Shown in pieces: positions 1 through 8,849 of a stretch of 64,000 bases of DNA (positions are counted from its first letter, which is position 1; every line of letters starts with the position of its first letter). The notes beneath the pieces are model-generated. The model was given only the letters and a program-made list of their open reading frames with translations, was not told the origin of the DNA and ran no database searches. The DNA lies in the NCBI GenBank assembly GCA_024398755.1, contig JAKSIQ010000001.1:62001-126000 (forward strand). The letters run 5' to 3'. The position numbers and the translations under genes are program-made. This DNA is from Bacteroidaceae bacterium. Lineage in GTDB: Bacteria > Bacteroidota > Bacteroidia > Bacteroidales > Bacteroidaceae.

Positions 1-2031
1 CATGTCCGCACCACGCTGCCTCAAACCGAACTGGTTGCTGCCCTTGGTAATCATGTAACCGCCGTACTTGTTGTAGGAACGCGGGCAGATGTCAAGTGTA
101 AGCGTAAGCTTGTCTCCGCTTATCTCGACATTGTCGGCACGGTACACCTGCACCCACTGCTCCATTCTGTGCAAATCGATTGCCTTGCCTGTCCTGCCTT
201 TTACAAGTCCGGCATTGCCCATAATGTTGGCCTTTGTATTGTACGGGCTCCTGTCAACCAGTGTACGTACGGGTTCCAGCAGACCGGGACTTACAAAATC
301 CCAGACAGCGCCACCCATCAGTGACGGGTGTTCATCTATCTCGCGCCAGAAATCGTCAAAGGCGCCGCCACCGTTGCCTGCCACTGACAGGTATTCGTCC
401 ATGAACGAAGGCCTCTTGTCGGAACCGTCCATACCGTACCTGAGCTCGTGCTCCAAAGGAATAGGATAACGCGGGCCCACAATATCCTCGGCGGCATGCT
501 TGGCGGCATTGCCTCCGTACATCCAGTAACGTGTGGGGTCATACTTGCGCCCTTCTTTGACAACCTCCGTTATGTCAGGACCTTCGCCTGATTCGTTTCC
601 GGCACTCCAGAACAGTACACAGGCATGGTTGCGGTCACGCAGTACCATCTGGCGCACACGTTCCTGATACATGGGTATCCATTCGGGCATATTCGAAATC
701 CACTCGGTTGCATGAGCCTCGTCGCCGGTCTCGTCAATTATATACAGGCCATATTCGTCGGCAAGGTCAAGATATTCGTTTACAGGCGGATAGTGCGATG
801 TTCTTACCGCATTGAAATTGAACTGTTTGAGTATTTCAAAGTCCTTGCGTACGGTAGCCTCGTCCATGGCATGGCCCAGTTCGGGATGCTGCATGTGCGA
901 GCACTGTGCATTGAGTTTCACGGGCTGTCCGTTAAGACAGAACACGCCGTCAACAATTTCCGTCTTCTTGAAACCCATGCGTTTTGTCATGGAATCAACG
1001 ACACGGCCGCCTGCATCGGTCAGCACCATTTCAAGGTCATACAGATTGGGGGTCTCGGCAGTCCACTTGAGAGGAGCCTTGACTGTTGTATTCAGGCTGA
1101 CTGTATTCTTGCCGCCGGCCGCAACAGAAATGCCGTTCTGTTCCATTTTTGCTGCAACAGCGCCGTTCCGCGATATTGTAGCGGTAAGCTTGAGGCCGTC
1201 GGCAGCCTGGGAGTATGTTTTGACATCGACATTCAGACTTACCTTAGAATCGGAGAACGATGCATCAAAGTCGGTTATTACCTGATAGTCAAATATGCGT
1301 GTGTCATGTGTCGAATAGACGGTCACATCGTCGAATATTCCGGCAAGTCTCCAGAAATCCTGCGCCTCCATATAGCCGCCATCGGAGTACTTTAGCACAA
1401 GTACAGACAGTTGGTTTTTGCCGGGCTTGACATACCCTGTAACGTTGTATTCCGCAGGTTCCTGGGCACCTTCGTTATAGCCCACCTGCTGGCCGTTAAT
1501 CCATACGAACGATGCCGATGCCACCTTTTCAAAGCGCAGGAACACCTGCTCGCCCTTCCATGATGAAGGAACGCTGAATGTCGTTCTGTAGGCACCCGTA
1601 GGATTGTAATCCATGGGGACCTGGGGCGGTGCAGCCGAGAACGAAGCCGCATTTGCGCTCTGTGCGGCATTCGGGCGCGGACGCTGTGTCTGCCATGCCA
1701 TTGCGGTATTGCGGAAAAACGCCTGGCCGAAGCCCTGCATCTCCCAGTTGGACGGGACTTCAATATCGGCCCACCTGCGGTCATTGAAAGATGTGGAGAA
1801 AAAATTCTTCGGAACATCGTACGGGGAATCGCAGTAAAGGAATTTCCACTTTCCGTTCAGCGATATGCTGTTCCCCGGCAAATGGAAAGCACGGCCATCT
1901 TCCTGTCCCTGGCCGAACACTTCAAGGTTCTCGACATAATATGGAAGGTCCTCCATATAAGGTTTGTCCTGTGCCTGGAGAACTGCCGACAGCGCTCCGG
2001 CCAGAACAATTGCAACTATTCTGCTGTTCAT
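1..2031 (-). CDS. Glycoside hydrolase family 2 beta-galactosidase, 5' part only (runs off window start)
   Basis: The frame is open for 677 codons from ATG at 2031 to the window edge, so the C-terminus is missing. The N-terminus (MNSRIVAIVLAGALSAVLQAQ) is a signal peptide, so the enzyme is exported. A jelly-roll sugar-binding domain (about 60-240), an Ig-like domain and then the TIM barrel follow in GH2 order. The acid/base glutamate is E480 in AGNESGEG and the nucleophile is E546 in FMDEYLSVAGN, matching LacZ E461 and E537 in context. Full GH2 beta-galactosidases of this type are about 1000 residues or more. The family hydrolyses terminal beta-galactosides; the galK gene at 27 kb could use the product. 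The substrate (lactose, galactan or host glycan) cannot be told. Confidence 0.93.
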   Translation of the reverse strand, partial: MNSRIVAIVLAGALSAVLQAQDKPYMEDLPYYVENLEVFGQGQEDGRAFHLPGNSISLNGKWKFLYCDSPYDVPKNFFSTSFNDRRWADIEVPSNWEMQGFGQAFFRNTAMAWQTQRPRPNAAQSANAASFSAAPPQVPMDYNPTGAYRTTFSVPSSWKGEQVFLRFEKVASASFVWINGQQVGYNEGAQEPAEYNVTGYVKPGKNQLSVLVLKYSDGGYMEAQDFWRLAGIFDDVTVYSTHDTRIFDYQVITDFDASFSDSKVSLNVDVKTYSQAADGLKLTATISRNGAVAAKMEQNGISVAAGGKNTVSLNTTVKAPLKWTAETPNLYDLEMVLTDAGGRVVDSMTKRMGFKKTEIVDGVFCLNGQPVKLNAQCSHMQHPELGHAMDEATVRKDFEILKQFNFNAVRTSHYPPVNEYLDLADEYGLYIIDETGDEAHATEWISNMPEWIPMYQERVRQMVLRDRNHACVLFWSAGNESGEGPDITEVVKEGRKYDPTRYWMYGGNAAKHAAEDIVGPRYPIPLEHELRYGMDGSDKRPSFMDEYLSVAGNGGGAFDDFWREIDEHPSLMGGAVWDFVSPGLLEPVRTLVDRSPYNTKANIMGNAGLVKGRTGKAIDLHRMEQWVQVYRADNVEISGDKLTLTLDICPRSYNKYGGYMITKGSNQFGLRQRGADM

Positions 2032-2053
2032 GTCATTTATTGGTTAGGTTCTG

Positions 2054-2061
2054 CAAATATA
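2054..2061 (-). promoter_or_regulatory. -7 element TATATTTG for the GH2 gene
   Basis: On the minus strand TATATTTG matches the Bacteroidetes -7 consensus TAnnTTTG. It lies 22 bp before the GH2 start codon. I see no good TTTG -33 partner at the usual 19-21 bp. Confidence 0.45.
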
Positions 2062-2096
2062 CGGTTCCAATCTGATGATACATTGCACATCGTGAA

Positions 2097-2104
2097 TAAC
2101 TTTG
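2097..2104 (+). promoter_or_regulatory. -7 element TAACTTTG immediately upstream of hemW
   Basis: TAACTTTG matches TAnnTTTG exactly and ends 7 bp before the hemW ATG at 2112. If used, transcription would start at or within a few bases of the start codon, giving a leaderless or nearly leaderless message. No clear -33 element is visible at the right spacing. Confidence 0.45.
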
Positions 2105-2111
2105 CAGAGAT

Positions 2112-3236
2112 ATGGCAGGAATTTACATACATGTTCCGTTTTGCGCCAGACGCTGTCTGTACTGCGCATTCTATTCTACCGTAAGGCCCGATGACAGGCA
2201 ATGCTATACCGACTGTGTATGCAGGGAACTGTCGATGAGAGCGCACACTCTGGCCGGGCACAGCGAATACACCATATATCTTGGCGGAGGCACGCCCTCA
2301 CAACTTTCACTGGAACAGATTTCAGCCATCCTGGACTCTGCACGGAAAATATGCGAAGGAGGCCGGATAATCGAGACCACCGTGGAATGCAACCCCGATG
2401 ACCTGACACCGGCATTTGCCGCAGGCCTGCGCGGCCTTGGGGTTGACCGCATAAGCATGGGCGTGCAGACGTTCAACGACTCTCTTCTGGAGTTTCTGGG
2501 CCGGCGGCATACGGCACAGCAGGCTGTATCGGCCGTACATGACTGCCAGAAAGCCGGATTCACGAACATAAGCATAGATCTGATGTACGGGCTGCCCGGC
2601 CAGACGCCCGAAATCCAGAAGCAGGACCTCGAGACGGCCACAGCGCTGGGCATACAGCACATATCATCGTACTGTCTGTCATACGAGGAAGGGTCCCCCC
2701 TGTTCAATTTGAAGAAGCAGGGAAAGGTCAGGCCGGCCGATGACGAGCTGTGCCGTTCCATGTATGACACCATGTGTTCGCATCTGGCCGCACACGGCTT
2801 CAACCACTACGAGATTTCGAATTTCGCCCTGCCGGGGTTCCATTCCCGCCACAACAGCAGCTACTGGGACGGCACACCATACCTGGGGGCCGGTGCCGCC
2901 GCACACTCATACGATGGCAGTCACCGCTACTGGGCGCCGTCGGACATCGGCGCATACATGTCTTCCATACGGGAGGGCAAGCCCTGCCTTGACATGGAGG
3001 CCCTGAGCGACACGGACCGACGAAACGAGGCGGTCATGCTGGCGCTGCGCACCGGCCGCGGCCTGGACCTGCAGGCATTCGGCCAGGCTTTCGGAACGGA
3101 GCAGCTTGAACTTCTGAAAAAGGAAGCGGCCCGCTTCATTTCAGCAGGCCGCCTGATTATCAGCGAGAACCGTCTGTCAATACCCGAACAGCACTGGTTC
3201 GTCAGCGATGACATTGTCAGTTCCCTGTTCCTTTAA
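2112..3236 (+). CDS. hemW: Radical SAM protein HemW (heme chaperone family)
   Basis: The 374-residue protein starts with the radical SAM cluster motif C11-x3-C15-x2-C18 followed by AF, then the glycine-rich SAM motif LGGGTPS at 57-63. The residue after the third cysteine pair is Phe rather than the extra Cys of coproporphyrinogen dehydrogenase HemN, which points to HemW, a cytosolic heme-binding protein thought to deliver heme to haemoproteins. Length is normal for HemW. It is divergent from the GH2 gene, and its stop is 5 bp from the end of the convergent glmM, with no visible terminator between them. Many HemW proteins are mislabelled as coproporphyrinogen III oxidases; activity here is untested. 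Confidence 0.92.
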   Translation: MAGIYIHVPFCARRCLYCAFYSTVRPDDRQCYTDCVCRELSMRAHTLAGHSEYTIYLGGGTPSQLSLEQISAILDSARKICEGGRIIETTVECNPDDLTPAFAAGLRGLGVDRISMGVQTFNDSLLEFLGRRHTAQQAVSAVHDCQKAGFTNISIDLMYGLPGQTPEIQKQDLETATALGIQHISSYCLSYEEGSPLFNLKKQGKVRPADDELCRSMYDTMCSHLAAHGFNHYEISNFALPGFHSRHNSSYWDGTPYLGAGAAAHSYDGSHRYWAPSDIGAYMSSIREGKPCLDMEALSDTDRRNEAVMLALRTGRGLDLQAFGQAFGTEQLELLKKEAARFISAGRLIISENRLSIPEQHWFVSDDIVSSLFL

Positions 3237-3241
3237 CCGTA

Positions 3242-4624
3242 TTACATCATAGACTTTATGACATCCATGACCGCCTGACCTATCTCATCGGCCTCCTTCA
3301 TTGAATGGGCCTCGGAATAGACGCGGATAATGGGCTCGGTATTGCTCTTGCGCAGATGCACCCACTTGTCGGGGAAGTCAATCTTCACGCCGTCAATGTC
3401 ATTGATCTTCTGGTCGGAATATATGCCCTTGACCTTTGCCAGAATGGCGTCGATATCGGTCCCTGCCTTCAGGTCTATGCGGTTCTTGGCTATGAAATAC
3501 TCGGGATAGGTCCTGCGCAGTTCGCTCACCTTCTTTCCTTCGTGTGCCAGATGGCTCAGGAACAGCGCAATGCCTACCAGGGCGTCACGGCCGTAGTGCG
3601 AAGCCGGATATATTACGCCTCCGTTGCCCTCGCCGCCAATCACGGCACCGGTTTCCTTCATCTTTGTGGTCACGTTGACCTCGCCCACTGCCGCAGCATT
3701 GTACTCGCAGCCGTACGAGCGGGTCACATCGGCCAGAGCGCGCGTCGAAGAAAGGTTCGATACGGTATTGCCGGGGGTATGCTTGAGGACATAGTCAGCA
3801 ACAGTTACAAGCGTGTATTCCTCGCCGTACATATTGCCGTTCTCGTCAATGAAGGCCAGACGGTCAACATCGGGGTCAACCACAAATGCAACATCCTGTC
3901 CGCCCTTCTTCATGAGATTCATGATGTCGGACAGGTTCTTCTCCAGAGGCTCCGGATTATGTTGGAAATCGCCTGTAGGTTCGCAGTACAGTTTCTTTAC
4001 GCTCTGTACCCCCAGCTTTTCAAGCAGCTGGGGCAGGATAATGCCGCCGACCGAGTTCACGCAGTCAATTGCCACGCTGAATCCGGCCTTGCGTATGGCC
4101 TCCACGTCAACCAGTTCCAGATCAAGGACAGACTGGATGTGACGGCTGTTCATGCTGTCGTCACGCGTATATTTGCCAAGATTGTCAACTGTAGCATAAT
4201 CAAAATCTTCACTCTCAGCAATGGCAAGCACCTGGTTGCCGTCGGCGGCGCTCAGGAATTCGCCCTTTTCATTGAGCAGCTTGAGTGCGTTCCAGTGACG
4301 CGGGTTATGGCTGGCGGTAAGTATCAGGCCGCCGTCTGCCTTGAGCCATGTGACGGCAAGCTCAGTTGTCGGGGTCGATGCCAGACCTATGTCGGTCACA
4401 TCAAAACCCATGCCCATAAGGGTGCCGCATACGACCTGGCGCACCATTTCACCTGACAGGCGTGCATCACGTCCTACCACAATACGTTTTGCCGACGGAT
4501 TGCACCGGCGTATGAACGTGGCGTAAGCCGATGTGAACTTTACTATATCAAGAGGTGTGAGACCGTTGCCTGCAGCGCCTCCTATTTCTCCGCGAAGACC
4601 GGAGATGGATTTGATCATTGACAT
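3242..4624 (-). CDS. glmM: Phosphoglucosamine mutase (alpha-D-phosphohexomutase family)
   Basis: The 460-residue protein has all four hexomutase signatures: the phosphoserine loop TASHNP with catalytic S105, the magnesium loop DPDVDR (D250, D252, D254), the sugar-binding loop GEGNGG near 333, and the C-terminal phosphate-binding KSNTEP loop. GlmM converts glucosamine-6-phosphate to glucosamine-1-phosphate for UDP-GlcNAc, hence peptidoglycan and LPS. The family cannot be split cleanly from phosphomannomutase by eye, but the MSMIKSISGLRG start is the form usual in Bacteroidales GlmM. The start overlaps the end of the upstream DUF4827 gene by 10 bases, so the two are likely translated together. 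Confidence 0.88.
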   Translation of the reverse strand: MSMIKSISGLRGEIGGAAGNGLTPLDIVKFTSAYATFIRRCNPSAKRIVVGRDARLSGEMVRQVVCGTLMGMGFDVTDIGLASTPTTELAVTWLKADGGLILTASHNPRHWNALKLLNEKGEFLSAADGNQVLAIAESEDFDYATVDNLGKYTRDDSMNSRHIQSVLDLELVDVEAIRKAGFSVAIDCVNSVGGIILPQLLEKLGVQSVKKLYCEPTGDFQHNPEPLEKNLSDIMNLMKKGGQDVAFVVDPDVDRLAFIDENGNMYGEEYTLVTVADYVLKHTPGNTVSNLSSTRALADVTRSYGCEYNAAAVGEVNVTTKMKETGAVIGGEGNGGVIYPASHYGRDALVGIALFLSHLAHEGKKVSELRRTYPEYFIAKNRIDLKAGTDIDAILAKVKGIYSDQKINDIDGVKIDFPDKWVHLRKSNTEPIIRVYSEAHSMKEADEIGQAVMDVIKSMM

Positions 4625-5253
4625 TTTGCTGTACTTATTGAAATTTCATAAAAGACCGGATAAACATTCTGAGCCGCTTTCTGTGTACCCTCATTGTGTG
4701 GTGATATGATACGCACCTTTGCTGATGATTCCCCATTATAGAATCCGGGTGTAATGAACGGCAATGACATAATCCAGGAATTCGGGACAGTCGTGCCATA
4801 AACTGTAGACATGACTCCCGAAACGAACGAAGACGAGTAACTGTCACCCGTACGGGTAACGTGGAACACATCGGCCGTCGTGTTCAGAAGATTCATGGTC
4901 ATGGTATCACCAGTGGCTATGTACAATTCAAGATACCTGGCATTCAGCCAGTTTTCTCCCGACAGTATGTTGTGACCATCGCCCCGACGTACAATCTGCA
5001 TGTAAACGCCGTTGTCCGGAAACAGGACATACTCATTGCGGTTGCTTTCCGGATTCTCATCAGGATTGAGTGTCACCGTATCCCTGAGAAACTTCTCCAT
5101 TGAAATGACATCAATGTCATGATCTGCAATGAATGCGTTTATCTGTTTGGCTTCCCGGGCCTTCTGCTCCGCATATGTCTCTTCATCATCACATGAAAGC
5201 ATTGAAAAGGACATACCGGCAAACAGCAATGATATCAGCAGAATATTTCTCAT
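4615..5253 (-). CDS. DUF4827 family lipoprotein
   Basis: The 212-residue protein starts with a short signal sequence and lipobox MLSC (lipidated C21), so it is predicted to be a membrane-anchored periplasmic or outer-membrane lipoprotein. The body resembles the Bacteroidales family DUF4827, for which no function is known to me. Some sequences of this kind look like distant FKBP-type folds, but I see no catalytic signature here. It sits between the DHH phosphoesterase (6 bp away) and glmM (10-base overlap), a neighbourhood I recall as recurrent in Bacteroidales, and is probably co-transcribed with both. Confidence 0.8.
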   Translation of the reverse strand: MRNILLISLLFAGMSFSMLSCDDEETYAEQKAREAKQINAFIADHDIDVISMEKFLRDTVTLNPDENPESNRNEYVLFPDNGVYMQIVRRGDGHNILSGENWLNARYLELYIATGDTMTMNLLNTTADVFHVTRTGDSYSSSFVSGVMSTVYGTTVPNSWIMSLPFITPGFYNGESSAKVRIISPHNEGTQKAAQNVYPVFYEISISTAKCQ

Positions 5254-5259
5254 ATGGAT

Positions 5260-6324
5260 TTATCTCTTGTTTACGAAAAGTTCTCTAATTTCAGCATCAT
5301 CGGACGATTTCCACTGCTTCAATCCGTCCATAAAACGTTTCACAGCCTGTTTCAAAGTCCCTTTGAATTCTGCACCTGCAGCATTCAGATGACCGCCGCC
5401 ACCATAAAAATCGCTGGCAAATCTGTTACATGGGACAGCCCCCACAGACCGCGCCGACAGACGTATCAGTTTACGTTCCGGATCTTCACGCAGAAAAACC
5501 GACATTTTTATTCCCTGTATCTGAAGAGGCATGTTTACAAGCCCTTCAGTATCACCCTTCCTGCATTCGTAACGCTGCATCTCATCGGCAGACAAAGTTA
5601 TGAGAGCAGTTGAGCAGTCTTCAAATATCTGCATTTTTTCATTCAGAGCGAACCCTTGCAGACGCAACCTTGACTGGGTATAGCTATGGAACACATGGGC
5701 GTACGCAGCATCCTTGTCAACACCGGTCTCCAGAAGTCTGGACACTATCACAAACAGATTAGGATCACTGCTGGAGTATGAAAAACCACCCGTGTCAGTC
5801 ATTATACCCGTATAAATGCATGTGGCGATATCGGTGGTAATTGACTTGAACAACCCTATTGCGCATATAAAATTGAACAGGAGCTCACTGGCCGATGAAA
5901 GTTCAGGATGCGATATGACAACGTCAAAATTCGTCCCTGGAAAGGGATGGTGGTCCAGCATTATCTTTCTTGCCTTGGAATAGACGAAACTGGCCGCAGC
6001 GCGGTCAATTCTGCTCACTGTATTGAAATCGAGTCCGCACAACACATCAGCCTGATAAATCAGATCGTCACATGTTTTCGGATCATCGTCATAGACAACA
6101 ATATCATTGAAGCCGGGCAACCACGAGAGAAAGTCTGGCGCATGGTCAGGGGTGATGACAACGGCATTCTTTCCTCTGCCACGCAACAATGCGCACAAAG
6201 CCAGCGATGAACCAATCGCATCGCCGTCCGGCCCTATATGAGTCAGAATGACAAAGCGGTCGGCCCACTCCATCCAGATTTTAAACTCACGGACATCGGT
6301 AGCTGTCAGAACATTCTTGAACAT
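5260..6324 (-). CDS. DHH/DHHA1 family phosphoesterase (NrnA-like)
   Basis: Conserved DHH motifs are present: THIGPDGDAIG (motif I), GLDFN (motif II), LDHHPFPG (motif III), and the C-terminal DHHA1 glycine-rich GGGGHLNAAG. The family binds two manganese ions and cleaves short oligoribonucleotides (nanoRNA), pAp, or cyclic dinucleotide products in the cytosol. I place the start at the ATG at 6324 (MFKNVLTATDV, 354 residues) because its distance to motif I matches relatives. An earlier ATG at 6363, directly after the comEC stop, would add 13 residues. It belongs to the rpe-comEC-DHH-DUF4827-glmM run. The exact substrate (nanoRNA, pAp or c-di-AMP breakdown) cannot be settled by reading. Confidence 0.88.
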   Translation of the reverse strand: MFKNVLTATDVREFKIWMEWADRFVILTHIGPDGDAIGSSLALCALLRGRGKNAVVITPDHAPDFLSWLPGFNDIVVYDDDPKTCDDLIYQADVLCGLDFNTVSRIDRAAASFVYSKARKIMLDHHPFPGTNFDVVISHPELSSASELLFNFICAIGLFKSITTDIATCIYTGIMTDTGGFSYSSSDPNLFVIVSRLLETGVDKDAAYAHVFHSYTQSRLRLQGFALNEKMQIFEDCSTALITLSADEMQRYECRKGDTEGLVNMPLQIQGIKMSVFLREDPERKLIRLSARSVGAVPCNRFASDFYGGGGHLNAAGAEFKGTLKQAVKRFMDGLKQWKSSDDAEIRELFVNKR

Positions 6325-6363
6325 CGTCTCACAATCTTTCCCTGCAAATTTACTCAATATCAT

Positions 6364-7932
6364 TCAAAAAGCAAATAATTGCACCATACTGAGCAAAGAA
6401 ATGACAGCTGCCGACAACAGTCCTTGCACTAGTCTGTGGGCATCTGATTCCTTAATCCACAGCCATATGAACAACATCAGCGCATATATGGTCCAAACGT
6501 CAGCCCCGCTGTTCACATCCAATTCCAGTACGGAATGAGGCAATGACGATATGTGTTCCAGTATACAGTTCTCCAGACTGATTACGGCATCAAGCATTTC
6601 AACAACAGCTATACGTGTCGGCTCAAACCATCCGAGTGCCCATATAAGCATTGAAAGACAGACCGTCACGAACATAAGCGGAATGACTGTCAGATTGGCA
6701 AGCAGAAACCATGTTGAAAAACTTCCAAAATGAAACGCGACCAATGGTGCAGTACCCAGCTGCGCCGCAAGCGAAACCGCAACAATTCCCCAGAAATAAT
6801 TACCGGCCGATGTCTTTGGAGTCAGCAAGCCGTGAATGTCAGGTTCAAAGAGAAGTATTGCCAGAACCGCGCTGAATGAAAGTTGGAAACCCATATCAAA
6901 CAGCCCCTGCGGTTGAAGAACCAATATCACAAGAGCAGCGAAAGCCAGCGAATTTACCGACGAGCTGTCCCGACCGGCAGCCCTGCATACTGAAAGCATT
7001 GAAAACATCACAAGAGAACGCGTAATGGACAATGGCAGCCCTATCATGAAAGCATATATCCACATAACGGCAATTATCAGGACATCTCTTGACCATCTGG
7101 CCCTATACGGGAACAGGGAATATGGTATAAGCGTGCCCAAAAGCCAGAATAATATTCCGACATGCAAACCGGATACCGCCAGTACATGACTGGCACCGGC
7201 ATTTGAATATATCTGTCTGAGAGAATCGTCCAAAATACGTTTCTCACCCAAAGAAACCGCAGCTGTCACCGCCAGGGCATTACCTTCAAGCCCCCACTCC
7301 TGCAGCTTTCCAATCATGCGGTGGCGCAGTATCATGGCAGCGGTCCGTAGCGGTACCCTACGTTCGGTCCGGACCAGAGTACACCATTTTCCGGCAGGCA
7401 CCCATAACGTACCGGAAATGCCATGACGATACAGATACCCGGCATAATCAAAATCAATGCTGTCTGAATTGGAAGGATTCCGTATCCTGCCGTAAAAACA
7501 CACCTGCTGCCCCGGAATGGCAGCAAACGCCGCACTGTCTTTAGGGACATACATTATTATTCTACGCCCCGCACCGGTGCTGTCAGCAATTTCAATATCC
7601 AGACGGCAGCTACGTGCTTTTTCCTGAGGCCATTCAACCAGAACACCGCTATGGACCATAGGGCTGTCAGGCCATTCCACATGAACTTTCATGGCATAAT
7701 CGCCATATGACAGGCAGCCCAAAATGAAAAAGCACAACACGATTCCTATACCATACATGTGCGCCAGACGTCTGCCGGAGACGAATGACACAAGCAGGAC
7801 AAACAGGGAAGGAACAAGAATGGCATGACAAACCTGCACCACACTTGCGGTGTCACTTATGGTATCAGATAATAATATGCCCCCGGCCAATGGCAGAACC
7901 AGCCTCAACGAGGGCCAGTCGGAGAGTCTCAC
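6364..7932 (-). CDS. comEC: ComEC/Rec2 family DNA-uptake membrane channel, short form
   Basis: The 522-residue protein has several membrane segments at the N-terminus, a DUF4131-like soluble region (about 80-200), and then the competence domain with the hallmark HVLAVSGLHVGI near residue 245 followed by many hydrophobic helices. ComEC forms the inner-membrane channel for single-stranded DNA during transformation. The C-terminal metallo-beta-lactamase-like nuclease domain of Gram-positive ComEC is absent, as in many Bacteroidetes homologues. It follows rpe by 7 bp. Whether this organism is naturally transformable cannot be told from this gene. Confidence 0.9.
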   Translation of the reverse strand: MRLSDWPSLRLVLPLAGGILLSDTISDTASVVQVCHAILVPSLFVLLVSFVSGRRLAHMYGIGIVLCFFILGCLSYGDYAMKVHVEWPDSPMVHSGVLVEWPQEKARSCRLDIEIADSTGAGRRIIMYVPKDSAAFAAIPGQQVCFYGRIRNPSNSDSIDFDYAGYLYRHGISGTLWVPAGKWCTLVRTERRVPLRTAAMILRHRMIGKLQEWGLEGNALAVTAAVSLGEKRILDDSLRQIYSNAGASHVLAVSGLHVGILFWLLGTLIPYSLFPYRARWSRDVLIIAVMWIYAFMIGLPLSITRSLVMFSMLSVCRAAGRDSSSVNSLAFAALVILVLQPQGLFDMGFQLSFSAVLAILLFEPDIHGLLTPKTSAGNYFWGIVAVSLAAQLGTAPLVAFHFGSFSTWFLLANLTVIPLMFVTVCLSMLIWALGWFEPTRIAVVEMLDAVISLENCILEHISSLPHSVLELDVNSGADVWTIYALMLFIWLWIKESDAHRLVQGLLSAAVISLLSMVQLFAF

Positions 7933-7939
7933 ACTAAAG

Positions 7940-8590
7940 TCACAGTTGTTTGAATCTTTCTATAATGCTTTTCGGATCAGGGGAATTGAATACGGAATTA
8001 CCGGCAACAAGCACATTGGCACCGGCACTTACCAGTCGCGGAGCGGTCTCCTGATTCACACCGCCGTCAACTTCAATAAGCGCCTCTGAACCTGTTTCCT
8101 GTATCAGCCGACGCAATCTGGCAACCTTTTCTATGGAATGCTCTATGAATTTCTGCCCTCCGAATCCGGGATTTACAGTCATAAGCAGGACCATATCGAC
8201 ATCATTGACAATATCCTCGAGAACACATACCGGCGTTGACGGATTCAATGTCACAGCCGCCTTCATTCCCTTTTCCTTTATTTCATGAATTACCTTGTGC
8301 AAATGAGTGCATGCCTCATAATGAACATTGAGCATGTACACCCCCATCTTTGCAAAACGGTCTATGAACTTTTCCGGATTGACAATCATCAGGTGGACAT
8401 CAAGCGGTTTCACACTTTTGGCTGCCACTGCCTGCATAACAGGGAATCCCAAAGAAATATTAGGAACAAAAACGCCGTCCATGACATCCAGATGAATCCA
8501 GTCAGCCTTGCTGCTGTTCAACATCTCAATGTCTCTGTCCAGATTGCCGAAATCGGCTGAAAGAAGTGAAGGGGAAACGATTGTACTCAT
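7940..8590 (-). CDS. rpe: Ribulose-phosphate 3-epimerase
   Basis: This is a 216-residue TIM-barrel enzyme of normal length. Metal and catalytic residues are visible in HLDVMDGVFVPN (H33, D35, D38), LDVHLM, the phosphate-binding loop MTVNPGFGGQKF, and EVDGGV. It interconverts ribulose-5-phosphate and xylulose-5-phosphate in the pentose phosphate pathway. Its role links to the transketolase and rpiB genes at 42-44 kb and to the araD product xylulose-5-phosphate. The start codon directly abuts the stop of the small ORF at 8591-8752. Confidence 0.96.
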   Translation of the reverse strand: MSTIVSPSLLSADFGNLDRDIEMLNSSKADWIHLDVMDGVFVPNISLGFPVMQAVAAKSVKPLDVHLMIVNPEKFIDRFAKMGVYMLNVHYEACTHLHKVIHEIKEKGMKAAVTLNPSTPVCVLEDIVNDVDMVLLMTVNPGFGGQKFIEHSIEKVARLRRLIQETGSEALIEVDGGVNQETAPRLVSAGANVLVAGNSVFNSPDPKSIIERFKQL

Positions 8591-8752
8591 TTACTGGTTG
8601 TTGTGTCGGAACAAAGTTCCATGAGCAACGCCCAGTATGAAATCCAGCACCCCTTCTGAAGGTTGTCCATATGAGACTGAGCACAATGCCTTGCGCATCA
8701 TGTCATCAAAAACCAATGAAGCAGATAAAGAAGAAGTAGAATTCTCATCCAT
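8591..8752 (-). CDS. Small ORF of 53 codons between the sigma factor gene and rpe, unknown function
   Basis: An ATG at 8752 opens a 53-codon frame (MDENSTSSLSASLVFDDMM ...) that ends in TAA at 8591-8593, exactly one base before the rpe start codon. The product is mildly acidic at the N-terminus, with a hydrophobic stretch around VLDFILGVAHG and no signal peptide. I do not recognise a family. The tight abutment to rpe and the position downstream of an ECF sigma gene suggest a real co-transcribed gene, possibly a sigma-factor partner, but that is inference only. Confidence 0.5.
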   Translation of the reverse strand: MDENSTSSLSASLVFDDMMRKALCSVSYGQPSEGVLDFILGVAHGTLFRHNNQ

Positions 8753-8849
8753 AGGCGTTCCTGTTAAAGTTCGCTTTTATAACGCAAACTTATGAAGAAT
8801 AGTATTTGAGAACGCCGATGTTTACATTTTTTAATATAAAAATCCCCCA

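Noticed and set aside
625..1395. 256-codon plus-strand frame
   Set aside because: It lies antisense within the GH2 beta-galactosidase gene, whose catalytic motifs are clear; no recognisable protein features.
3305..4456. 383-codon plus-strand frame
   Set aside because: Antisense shadow of glmM, which has all hexomutase motifs.
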